Of a DNA stretch of 23,070 bases, positions 16,155 to 23,070 are shown piece after piece. Position 1 is the stretch's first letter, and each line of letters begins with the position of its first letter. Below the pieces are notes generated by a model. It had not been told where the DNA came from. It did no database searches and saw nothing but the letters and a program-made list of their open reading frames with translations. Origin of the DNA: Massilia sp. (lineage in GTDB: Bacteria > Pseudomonadota > Gammaproteobacteria > Burkholderiales > Burkholderiaceae_D); assembly GCA_028291845.1 (NCBI GenBank), contig JAQGNM010000487.1:1-23070 (forward strand). Reading direction: 5' to 3'. A program made the position numbers and the translations under genes.

Positions 16155-17609
16155 ATGTTCCGCTACAAATATGCTTTGACCGCGCTGCTTGCGCTCTTTG
16201 CCGGCGGCTGCGCGTTGCAGCCGGTCTACCACCGGCCGCAAGCGCCGGTTGCGGCCACCTTCCCGACCGGCCCGGCGTACGGCGGCGCGGGCGACACGGG
16301 CGGCCCAGCGGCCGCGGCGATCGGCTGGCGCGACTTCCTGGCCGAGCCTCGCCTGCAGCGCCTGGTCGAACTGGCGCTGCAAAACAACCGCGACCTGCGG
16401 ATCGCGGCGCTGAACGTCGAATCGGTACGGGCCCAGTACCGCATCGAGCGCGCCGCGCTGTACCCGCAACTGAACGCCGGCGCCAGCGGCGCGGTCAGCA
16501 GAGGCGCCGGCGTCACCACCAAGCTCTATTCCGCGAACCTGGACGCGTCGTGGGAGCTGGACTTCTTCGGCCGCCTGCGCAGCCTGTCCGCGGCCGCGCT
16601 CGAGCAGTACTTTGCCAGTGCCGAGGCACGCCAGGCCGCGCAGATCCTGCTGGTGTCGCAGGTCGCCGACCAGTACCTGGCCGTGCTGGCCTTCGACGAC
16701 GAGCTGGCGGTGACGCAGAATACCCTGACGGCCGCGCAAGGCTCGTACGACATCGTCAAGCTCCAGTACGACAATGGCGTGGCGTCCGAACTCTCCCTGC
16801 GCCAGGCGCGCGTCACCGTCGACTCGGCAACGGCCAACCGCGCCGCCCAGCTGCGGCTGCGCGCGCAGGCCGACAACGCACTGGTGCTGCTGGTCGGCCA
16901 GCCGCTGCCGGAAGATTTGCCGGCCCCGGGGCGCCTGGCGTCACAGCCGATCCTGGCCGATATTCCGGCCGGCCTGCCGTCGGACCTGCTGACACGCCGC
17001 CCGGACATCCTGCAGGCCGAGGCGCTGCTGCGCTCCGAGAACGCGAATATCGGCGCGGCCAGGGCCGCGTTCTTCCCCAACATCACGCTGACCGGCAGCC
17101 TCGGCACGGCCAGTCCCACCCTTGCCGGCCTGTTCGGCGCGGGCAGCGGCGCGTGGAGTTTCATCCCGTCGCTGCTGGCCCCGATCTTCGATGCCGGCGC
17201 CAACCAGGCCAATCTCGACCGCGCCGTGGCGCAGAAAGACATCGGCATCGCTCAATATGAGAAGTCGATCCAGACCGCGTTCCAGGAAGTGTCGGACGGG
17301 CTGGCCGCGCGCGGCACCTACACCGAGCAACTGGCGGCGCTGCAGAACACGGTCGACGACCAGCAGCGGCGCCTGGACCTGTCCAGCCTGCGCTACACCA
17401 GCGGCGCCGACAGCTACCTGAACGTGCTGACGGCGCAGACCGACTTGTACAACGCGCAGCTGAGCATGGTGTCGGCGCGCCTGGGCCAGCTGACCAGCCT
17501 GGTCGACCTGTACCGGGCGCTCGGCGGCGGCTGGCTCGAACACAGCGGCGGCGCGCCGCGCCCTGCGCAACCGGGCCAGGCCGCCGGCCAGCGGCCCGGC
17601 ACCGCCTAG
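16155..17609 (+). CDS. Outer-membrane efflux channel lipoprotein (OprM/NodT type)
   Basis: A 484-aa TolC-fold protein that forms the outer-membrane exit duct of the tripartite pump. The lipoprotein signal MFRYKYALTALLALFAGGC gives C19. Two outer-membrane-efflux repeats are visible (about 60-255 and 270-465), with DFLAEPRLQRLVELALQNN and ASWELDFFGRLRSLSAAA in the first and LLTRRPDILQAEALLRSENA in the second, all hallmarks of the NodT/OprM group. The Shine-Dalgarno AGGAGG lies in the last codons of the pump gene, and the start ATG is one base after the pump stop, so expression probably depends on ribosomes reaching the pump's natural end. The premature stop upstream could therefore reduce its translation. 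The C-terminal 25 residues are a Gly/Pro-rich tail. Confidence 0.93.
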   Translation: MFRYKYALTALLALFAGGCALQPVYHRPQAPVAATFPTGPAYGGAGDTGGPAAAAIGWRDFLAEPRLQRLVELALQNNRDLRIAALNVESVRAQYRIERAALYPQLNAGASGAVSRGAGVTTKLYSANLDASWELDFFGRLRSLSAAALEQYFASAEARQAAQILLVSQVADQYLAVLAFDDELAVTQNTLTAAQGSYDIVKLQYDNGVASELSLRQARVTVDSATANRAAQLRLRAQADNALVLLVGQPLPEDLPAPGRLASQPILADIPAGLPSDLLTRRPDILQAEALLRSENANIGAARAAFFPNITLTGSLGTASPTLAGLFGAGSGAWSFIPSLLAPIFDAGANQANLDRAVAQKDIGIAQYEKSIQTAFQEVSDGLAARGTYTEQLAALQNTVDDQQRRLDLSSLRYTSGADSYLNVLTAQTDLYNAQLSMVSARLGQLTSLVDLYRALGGGWLEHSGGAPRPAQPGQAAGQRPGTA

Positions 17610-17625
17610 CAGGAAGGAGCAAGCG

Positions 17626-18147
17626 ATGGGACTGGTCGCCTGCTTTTGCCTGATGCTTCTGGTAGCGACGACGGTCATCCACTACGAGGTGCTGCGCTGG
17701 TTGACGGCGGCCCTGGCGCTGCTGCGCATCGAGCCGCGGATTAAACCGAGGTTTAAACTCGTCTTCGTCATGGTGGCCGCTTTCGGCGCCCACGCCGCCG
17801 AGATTGTGCTGTATGGCGCCGCCTACTATCTGCTCGCCACCCACCTGGGCAGGGGCAGCATGGGGGAGACCGACATCCTCACCTTCCCACGCTGCCTGTA
17901 TTTTTCAGCCGAGACGTTCACGTCCCTCGGCTACGGCGACGTGGTGCCGCATGGGGATTTGCGGCTGCTGGCAGGCATGGAAGCGCTCAATGGCCTGCTG
18001 CTGATCGGGTGGACCACCTCGTACACCTACATTTCAATGGAGCGTTTCTGGGACGCTGGCAAGGATGGAATCCGGAGGGATCATGAAACTGTTAATTGTG
18101 GAGGACAACCAGCGCGTGTCCCGCTTCCTGATGAAGGGACTGAGTGA
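17626..18147 (+). CDS. Small potassium-channel-like membrane protein
   Basis: A 173-aa inner-membrane protein of the two-TM ion channel family. TM helices are about 3-25 and 46-70; a pore helix and selectivity filter follow in SAETFTSLGYGDVVP (94-108, GYGD at 102-105), then a last helix (about 112-137). TxGYGD-type filters select K+. The start ATG follows AGGAAGGAG, 16 nt after the outer-membrane factor, so it belongs to the efflux operon. After residue 142 the sequence turns polar and loses membrane character; its last 21 codons overlap the response-regulator gene by 65 nt in another frame. It may be an orphan channel subunit co-regulated with efflux. Its role is unknown. Confidence 0.8.
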   Translation: MGLVACFCLMLLVATTVIHYEVLRWLTAALALLRIEPRIKPRFKLVFVMVAAFGAHAAEIVLYGAAYYLLATHLGRGSMGETDILTFPRCLYFSAETFTSLGYGDVVPHGDLRLLAGMEALNGLLLIGWTTSYTYISMERFWDAGKDGIRRDHETVNCGGQPARVPLPDEGTE

Positions 18148-18760
18148 AGCCGGACACACCGCGGATCACGCCGACAACGGGCGCGACGGCATGTTCATGG
18201 CTGCCAGCGAGCGCTACGATGCAATCGTCATGGACCGCATGCTGCCGGGCGGGATCGACGGCATTGCCATCATCGAAACGCTGCGCCGCACCGGCAACAA
18301 GGTGCCGATCCTGATCCTCAGTGCGCTGTCGGAAGTGGACGAGCGGATCGAAGGCCTGAAAAGCGGCGGCGACGACTATCTGGTCAAACCGTTTGCATTC
18401 GGCGAACTGCTGGCGCGCCTCGACGCGCTGGTGCGGCGTTCGCAGGAATCGCGGACCGAGACCAGGCTGACGCTGGACGACCTGTCGATGGACCTGCTGT
18501 CGCATAAAGTCATGCGCGCCGGAAAGGCGATCGTGCTGCAGCCGCGCGAGTTCAAGCTGCTCGAATACCTGATGCGCCATGCGAACCAGGTCGTCACGCG
18601 CACCATGCTGCTTGAAAACGTCTGGGACTACAACTTCGATCCGCAGACGAATGTGATCGACGTCCATGTCAGCAAGCTGCGGCAAAAGATCGATTCCGGC
18701 GGACGCCAGCTGGTGCGGACGATCCGCAATGCCGGCTACATGCTGACCGCCGATGATTAA
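18083..18760 (+). CDS. OmpR/CusR-type response regulator
   Basis: A 225-aa DNA-binding response regulator. The receiver domain (1-118) has the acidic pair E7-D8, phospho-acceptor D51 (AIVMDRMLPGGIDG), S80 and K102 (YLVKPF). The winged-helix output domain (about 127-222) has LQPREFKLLEYLMRHANQV and the recognition-helix region TNVIDVHVSKLRQKID. The ATG at 18083 follows GGAGGG; a frame-open extension of six codons upstream lacks a better site. The gene overlaps the preceding channel gene by 65 nt and the following kinase gene by 8 nt, so the pair is translationally coupled. It probably controls this efflux operon together with its kinase, as in other RND loci; the direct repeats at 11661-11705 are a candidate target. 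Confidence 0.93.
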   Translation: MKLLIVEDNQRVSRFLMKGLSEAGHTADHADNGRDGMFMAASERYDAIVMDRMLPGGIDGIAIIETLRRTGNKVPILILSALSEVDERIEGLKSGGDDYLVKPFAFGELLARLDALVRRSQESRTETRLTLDDLSMDLLSHKVMRAGKAIVLQPREFKLLEYLMRHANQVVTRTMLLENVWDYNFDPQTNVIDVHVSKLRQKIDSGGRQLVRTIRNAGYMLTADD

Positions 18761-20114
18761 GCGCCTGCGCTTTTCCGCGCTCAATGTCGCGCTCAGCTTT
18801 ATCACGGTCAGCCTGGTCGCGCTGGCGCTGTTTGCCACCCCGCTCTGGTATGGGTGGCGCAACACCATCGAGGAAGCCAGGGTCACCTTGCTCGAAGCCG
18901 ATGCGCGCAGGTTGACCGACCTGTTTGCCGCGCAAGGTGTCAACGCCCTCGATGCCGCAATCAAAACACAAGTCGGCAGCCAGTTCCGACGCACGGACAA
19001 CATCGTCACCCTGCTCGCCGACCCGGCGCTGCGCAAACGTTCCGGCAACCTGCCGGCCTGGCCGCACGACCTGACCGCGAGCAGCGCAATACAGACGGCG
19101 TCGATCCAGGTCGGCGACCGGGTGGCAAGGATCGCGCTGTTGCACAAAACCCTGCCGGGTGGGTATCACCTTCTGGTCGGACGAGAAATCAGCCGGTTCG
19201 AAAAGCTCGAAAAACTGTTCTTGTACGGCTTGATCGGCGCCGCCTGCACCGTGCTGACGGTGGGCGTGGCAGGCGGCTTGCTGGTGCGCCGCACGCTGCT
19301 TTCGCAAGTGAACGACATCAACCAGGCGGCGTTCGCGATCATGCACGGCAACCTCTCGCACCGGCTGCCGTCCCATCCGGGAGAGAACGAATTGAACGCG
19401 CTGGTGCAGACCGAGAACCGCATGCTGGACCAGATCGAGCACCTGATCGAGGGGGTCCGCAACGTCTCGAACGCCATTGCGCACGACCTGCGCACGCCGC
19501 TGGCGGAACTGCGTTCGCGCCTCGAGGAGCTGACGGTGACGAGGCCCGACCCGGAACAGACCTTCGCCGAAGTGGACGGCGCCATTGCGGATGTCGACCG
19601 CGTCATCGCCATCTTCAACGCCTTGCTGCGCATGGCGGAAATCGACACCGGCGTGCGCCGCTCCGGCTTCGTCGACGTCGATGCCAGCAAGATCGCAGCC
19701 GAAGCGGCGGAGTTCTACCATCCGGTGGCGGAGCTGAAAGGCGTGGCGCTGAAGTTCACCTCGAGCGGACCGGCCGACCTGGCCGGCGACCCGCTGCTGC
19801 TGGCGCAGGCGGTCGGCAACCTGATCGACAACGCACTCAAGTTCACCGCGGAGAAAGGGACGATCACGGTGGAAACCACGCACCGGGCCGACCGCACGAT
19901 CGAAATCGCCGTGGCCGACGACGGCCCCGGGATTGCCGACGACGAAAAGTCGAAAGTGCTCGAACGCTTCTACCGCAGCGACGCCAGCCGCGGCACACCG
20001 GGCGCGGGATTGGGACTGAGCCTGGTGGCCGCGGTGGCCAGGCTGCATGGCGGGGCGCTGACTTTGACGGACAACCATCCGGGGCTGCGGGCGACGCTGA
20101 GATTTCGTTCCTGA
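18753..20114 (+). CDS. Sensor histidine kinase partner of the response regulator
   Basis: A 453-aa inner-membrane kinase. TM1 (about 11-33) and TM2 (about 156-178) bracket a periplasmic sensor region of about 120 residues with no recognised fold. A HAMP linker (179-231), a HisKA domain with H244 in AIAHDLRTPLAELRSRL, and HATPase_c with NLIDNALKFT, DDGPGIAD and GAGLGLSL follow. All kinase boxes are intact. The start overlaps the response-regulator stop by 8 nt, marking a cognate pair. The layout matches kinases of heavy-metal and RND-efflux two-component systems, but the periplasmic part shows no Cys/His-rich metal site, so the signal cannot be named. It is the last gene of the efflux cluster. 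Confidence 0.93.
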   Translation: MIKRLRFSALNVALSFITVSLVALALFATPLWYGWRNTIEEARVTLLEADARRLTDLFAAQGVNALDAAIKTQVGSQFRRTDNIVTLLADPALRKRSGNLPAWPHDLTASSAIQTASIQVGDRVARIALLHKTLPGGYHLLVGREISRFEKLEKLFLYGLIGAACTVLTVGVAGGLLVRRTLLSQVNDINQAAFAIMHGNLSHRLPSHPGENELNALVQTENRMLDQIEHLIEGVRNVSNAIAHDLRTPLAELRSRLEELTVTRPDPEQTFAEVDGAIADVDRVIAIFNALLRMAEIDTGVRRSGFVDVDASKIAAEAAEFYHPVAELKGVALKFTSSGPADLAGDPLLLAQAVGNLIDNALKFTAEKGTITVETTHRADRTIEIAVADDGPGIADDEKSKVLERFYRSDASRGTPGAGLGLSLVAAVARLHGGALTLTDNHPGLRATLRFRS

Positions 20115-20263
20115 GCGAGCTGTCTTGGTGGTACTCGACTTGTTGTCGTGCACGATATGGTTTATTGCTGGAATCGGGCCGGGACTGCTGCGCACAGCTG
20201 ATCGCGCACAAATCCTGGCTGGCCCGACAGTGGTAAGTACCGGATTTCATGCAGCTTTTTGGG

Positions 20264-20298
20264 ATATCCACATCTTCTGTGGATAACGTTGTGGACAA
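20264..20298. promoter_or_regulatory. Cluster of three DnaA-box sequences
   Basis: ATATCCACA (20264-20272, one mismatch to TTATCCACA), TGTGGATAA (20278-20286, perfect box in the opposite orientation) and TGTGGACAA (20290-20298, one mismatch). The first two form an 8-bp inverted repeat with a 5-nt loop; the last two are direct repeats 12 bp apart. The AT-rich tract at 20364-20390 lies about 65 bp downstream. Function may be DnaA binding for regulation or titration; an origin is less likely because no dnaA, dnaN, rpmH, parA or rep gene is adjacent. Confidence 0.6.
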
Positions 20299-20320
20299 GG
20301 CCCGCTCGACATCGCAAATA

Positions 20321-20336
20321 GCCCGTATCGGCGGGC
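20321..20336 (+). terminator. Candidate hairpin terminator downstream of the efflux cluster
   Basis: GCCCG-TATCGG-CGGGC followed by ATTTGCTT, about 205 nt past the kinase stop. The stem is GC-rich but only 5 bp, and the T tract is poor, so termination here is tentative. Confidence 0.3.
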
Positions 20337-20515
20337 ATTTGCTTGAACTGCCCATTCCGGAGGCAATAAAAATTATCTTTTATAATCAACGGCTTGGCCG
20401 TTTCGCTGAGGGGCCGCGCCACGCGCTATGCGGTAAATTCCTACACGGGCGCCGCGCGGGGGATAAGTCGGGTCCGCTCGCGGCCCGGACACGATTTCAT
20501 GCAGACTGATTTGCT

Positions 20516-20544
20516 TTGACAAAGCCCGTGGCCTGACATAGTGT
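20516..20544 (+). promoter_or_regulatory. Candidate promoter giving a leaderless mRNA for the orphan response regulator
   Basis: A perfect -35 TTGACA (20516-20521) is followed by weak -10 candidates CATAGT (20537-20542, 15-bp spacer) or TAGTGT (20539-20544, 17-bp spacer). Either predicts transcription starting at or within a few bases of ATG 20551, which has no Shine-Dalgarno upstream. Confidence 0.4.
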
Positions 20545-20550
20545 TGGGCC

Positions 20551-21429
20551 ATGCGCGAATACCCACCGAGCGGAGATGAACCGGGGCTGTTTCTCGACGA
20601 CGAGGAACTGGCGCAGCCGCATGCGACGCCCGCCGCCAACGGCGAGCAGCCGCCGCCGTGGCGCGTCCTGATCGTCGATGACGACGTCGATGTCCACGTG
20701 GTCACCAAGTTCGCGCTGTCGACCGCCAGCTTCCAGGGCCGACGCTTGTCGTTCGTGCACGCCTACTCGGGCGCCGAAGCGCTGGTGAAGTTGCGCGACA
20801 CGCCGGACATCGCCCTGGTGCTGCTCGACGTCGTGATGGAAACCACCGATGCAGGCCTGCAACTGGCGCGCCAGGTGCGCGAGCAATTGCACAACGACCT
20901 GGTGCGGATCATTCTGCGCACCGGCCAGCCGGGCCAGGGGGTCGAGCACAACATCATCGTCGATTACGACATCAACGATTTCTGGAGCAAGACCGACCTC
21001 ACCACGCGCAAACTATTCACCACCGTGATCGCCGGCCTGCGCTCTTACGCCACCCTGGCCCAGGCCGCCGGCAGCCGCGACCGCGCGCTGGCGCGCCAGT
21101 CCCAGCTGGAAAAGCTGCTGGCGACGGCGCGCGCGGCGGCGCCCGCCTTCACCATCGATGCCGGCGGCGTCGTCAGCGACGCCAACGAGGCTGCCGCCGT
21201 GCTCGGCGGATTCGATCTCGTCGAACTGGTCGGCCGCAAGGCCGCCAGTATCGAGCCGGCGCCGCTCGAGCCCACCGTGCTGGCCGCCATCCGCGCGGCG
21301 CTTGCCGCCGACGGCGCCTGGAGCGGCGTGATCGACGTGCTACTGCCGGCCGGCATCAAAACCCTGCGCTGCGCGCTGCGCGCCGAGCCGGGCGGCGCCG
21401 TCGCCGGCTTCGCCAGCCCGCTGTACTGA
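20551..21429 (+). CDS. Orphan response regulator with PAS-like C-terminal domain
   Basis: A 292-aa soluble protein. An acidic N-terminal tail (1-35) leads into a receiver domain (38-165) with D43-D45 (VLIVDDDVDVH), phospho-site D93 (VLLDVVMETTDAG), T124 in ILRTGQP and K147 in FWSKTDL. This wording, especially LDVVMETTDAG, RTGQPG and YDINDFWSKT, is that of receivers usually linked to DUF3369 and then HD-GYP or kinase output. Here the receiver is followed by a short helical linker and a PAS-like region (about 185-290: FTIDAGGVVSDANEAAAVLGG), with no enzymatic or DNA-binding domain. Function could be phosphate-dependent signalling by protein contact. No kinase is adjacent except the efflux kinase 436 bp upstream, which already has its own partner. 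The start has no Shine-Dalgarno. Confidence 0.8.
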   Translation: MREYPPSGDEPGLFLDDEELAQPHATPAANGEQPPPWRVLIVDDDVDVHVVTKFALSTASFQGRRLSFVHAYSGAEALVKLRDTPDIALVLLDVVMETTDAGLQLARQVREQLHNDLVRIILRTGQPGQGVEHNIIVDYDINDFWSKTDLTTRKLFTTVIAGLRSYATLAQAAGSRDRALARQSQLEKLLATARAAAPAFTIDAGGVVSDANEAAAVLGGFDLVELVGRKAASIEPAPLEPTVLAAIRAALAADGAWSGVIDVLLPAGIKTLRCALRAEPGGAVAGFASPLY

Positions 21430-21445
21430 GCGGTTTATTTTCAGT

Positions 21446-23070
21446 CTATTTCCAGGAATTGCGCGCCTTCTCGCGCACCAGCATGCGCACGCTTTCGGGC
21501 ATCGGCGTGCGCGCATGGCGTGTCTCGGCGTCGACCCACACGCATTCCTCGAAATGCTTGAGCATGGCCGGCGCCAGGAAGCGGCTGCGCGCGGCGTACA
21601 CGTGGCGGTCGCCCATCTGCGACTGCTGCTTGATAAAGAAGCGGTTCGGCACCACCAGGTGCAACTGTTCTTTCGCCCGCGTCATCGCCACGTACAACAG
21701 GCGGCGCTCTTCCTCGATGTCGGCCGAGCTGCCGGTGGCCATGTCGGAGGGAATGCAGCCATCGACCACATTTAAAACGTGCACCGATTTCCATTCCTGT
21801 CCCTTCGACGAGTGGATGGTCGACAGTATCAGATAGTCGTCGTCGAGCAGCGGCGGGCCGGCGCGGTCGCTGGTCGCCTCGGGCGGATCGAGGGTGATCT
21901 CGGCCAGAAATTCTTCGCGGCTGCTGTAGCCGCCGGCCAGTTGGGTCAATTGTTCGATGTCGGCGGCGCGCATGGAGGCATCGTCGTGCATGCGCTCCAG
22001 GTGCGGCAGGTACCATAGCTTGACCTGTTCGAGGTCGGCCGGCCAGCGCAAGCCCGGCGTGCGCAGGCTGCGGTACAGGGCTGTGAAAGGTTGCCAGTCG
22101 CCCAGGCAACGGGGCGGCACGGCGAATTGTTCCAGGGCCGCGGTCGGCTCGGCCGACTCGCCGACGGCGTCGAGTATTTTGCTGGCGGTGGCCGGACCGA
22201 TGCCGGGAATCAGCTGCGCCACCCTGAAACCAGCCATCCGCCCGCTCGGGTTCTGGGCAAAGCGCAGCACCGCCAGCACGTCCTTGATGTGCGAGGCCTC
22301 GAGAAACTTCAGGCCGCCGAATTTTACGAAAGGGATATTTCGCCGCATCAATTCGAGCTCCAGCGGCGCGCTGTGGCTGGCGGCGCGAAACAGCACCGCC
22401 TGTTCTTTCAGGGTCATGCCCGCTTCGCGGTGTTCGAGCACGCGCCGGCATACCCAGCGCGCCTGCTCTGCTTCATCCGGGATCAACACCAGTTGCGGCA
22501 GGATCGTCGATACCTTGTCGGTCCATAAAGTCTTGGCATGGCGCTCGATGGCCGCGCCGATCACCGCGTTGGAGGCATCCAGGATCGGCTGGGTCGAGCG
22601 GTAGTAGCGCTCGAGCGTAATGAGGGCGGCCGGCTGCGAAAACTGGCGCGGAAAGTCGAGGATGTTGCGCACCGTGGCGCCGCGGAAAGAATAAATCGAC
22701 TGGGCGTCGTCGCCCACCACCATCACCCCGGCGCCGTCCGGTTTCATACCGGTGACGATGGCCGCCTGCAAGCGGTTGGTGTCCTGGTACTCGTCGACCA
22801 GCACGTGGTCGAACAAGGCGCCCAGCGCCGCTCCCATCTCCGGGTCGCTTGCCATATCCGCCCAGAACAGCAGCAGATCATCGTAGTCGAGCACGTTCTG
22901 CTCCTGCTTGGCGTCGACGTAAGCGCCGAATAGCTTCTTCAGCTCGGCTTCCCACTCCTTGCACCATGGAAAAGTAGTTTGCAGCACGAAGGCCAGCGGC
23001 TCGCCGCTGTTGACCACCCGCGAATAAATCCACAGGCAGGTGCCCTGCAGGGGGAAGCGCTTGGCCGTCG
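21446..23070 (-). CDS. UvrD/Rep-family ATP-dependent DNA helicase, 5' end outside window
   Basis: 541 codons of a superfamily 1A helicase, open through the right edge, so motif I (Walker A) and motif Ia are not visible. Seen in order: LDYDDLLLFWADM, Walker B/motif II VDEYQDTN (about 22775-22798), motif III GDDAQSIYSFRGA (about 22676-22714), motif IV region ERYYRSTQPIL, a 2B-domain helix-hairpin-helix-like LIPGIGPATASKILDAVG, motif V STIHSSKGQEW (about 21794-21826) and motif VI LLYVAMTRAKEQ (about 21665-21702). Such enzymes move 3'-5' along DNA in repair or replication restart. The residues before the internal GTG at 23017 (TAKRFPLQGTCLWIYSR) are still helicase-like, so that GTG is not the start. 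Its stop lies 16 bp from the convergent response regulator's. Confidence 0.93.
   Translation of the reverse strand, partial: TAKRFPLQGTCLWIYSRVVNSGEPLAFVLQTTFPWCKEWEAELKKLFGAYVDAKQEQNVLDYDDLLLFWADMASDPEMGAALGALFDHVLVDEYQDTNRLQAAIVTGMKPDGAGVMVVGDDAQSIYSFRGATVRNILDFPRQFSQPAALITLERYYRSTQPILDASNAVIGAAIERHAKTLWTDKVSTILPQLVLIPDEAEQARWVCRRVLEHREAGMTLKEQAVLFRAASHSAPLELELMRRNIPFVKFGGLKFLEASHIKDVLAVLRFAQNPSGRMAGFRVAQLIPGIGPATASKILDAVGESAEPTAALEQFAVPPRCLGDWQPFTALYRSLRTPGLRWPADLEQVKLWYLPHLERMHDDASMRAADIEQLTQLAGGYSSREEFLAEITLDPPEATSDRAGPPLLDDDYLILSTIHSSKGQEWKSVHVLNVVDGCIPSDMATGSSADIEEERRLLYVAMTRAKEQLHLVVPNRFFIKQQSQMGDRHVYAARSRFLAPAMLKHFEECVWVDAETRHARTPMPESVRMLVREKARNSWK

Larger units (their letters stand above)
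20115..20550. other. Non-coding 436-bp stretch after the efflux cluster
   Basis: No convincing gene on either strand; the small open frames here lack ribosome-binding sites and family-like sequence. It holds a cluster of DnaA-box sequences (20264-20298), a hairpin GCCCG/CGGGC (20321-20336), an AT-rich tract (20364-20390) with a perfect TATAAT (20381-20386), a dyad AACGGC/GCCGTT right after it (20388-20402), a 12-bp direct repeat (20243-20254 and 20493-20504), and a promoter-like TTGACA close to the next gene. Confidence 0.65.

Noticed and set aside
20162..20422. 86-codon minus-strand frame in the gap after the efflux cluster
   Set aside because: No ribosome-binding site or family-like sequence, and it runs across the DnaA boxes and AT-rich tract.

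Overview
The window is about 23 kb of high-GC, gene-dense chromosome. Gene content, codon style and family resemblance point to a betaproteobacterium of the Oxalobacteraceae (Massilia, Duganella or Janthinobacterium type). This placement is inference; no rRNA or other marker gene is present. I see no insertion sequence, phage gene, CRISPR array, tRNA or rRNA.

Left part (1-7821). The 3' end of a small HTH-like gene runs convergently into a LuxR-type quorum-sensing regulator (136-873, minus) with no luxI partner in view. A 311-bp AT-rich gap follows. Next come two glutathione S-transferase genes in a minus-strand pair. Divergent from them, behind a good sigma70-type promoter, is a secreted M1 zinc aminopeptidase, coupled through an ATGA overlap to a YceI-type lipoprotein. 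A minus-strand glpD (aerobic glycerol-3-phosphate dehydrogenase) converges on that pair.

Middle (8066-11560). A tripartite hybrid sensor kinase (7TMR-DISM sensor, HisKA/HATPase, receiver, HPt) is followed 9 nt later by an HD-type phosphohydrolase.

Efflux locus (11661-20114, plus strand). Three tandem 15-bp repeats precede a tight six-gene cluster: RND adaptor lipoprotein, RND inner-membrane pump, TolC/OprM-like outer-membrane factor, small potassium-channel-like protein, OmpR-type response regulator and sensor kinase. The pump gene carries a single in-frame TAA at the position of the proton-relay lysine (AcrB K940). Its last 119 codons continue intact in the same frame, so the pump is either freshly inactivated or affected by a base-call error. 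This is the most striking observation in the window.

Right part (20115-23070). A 436-bp non-coding stretch contains a three-box DnaA-box cluster followed by an AT-rich tract. It is followed by an orphan response regulator with a PAS-like C-terminus, probably made from a leaderless mRNA. A UvrD/Rep-type helicase gene on the minus strand is cut by the right edge.
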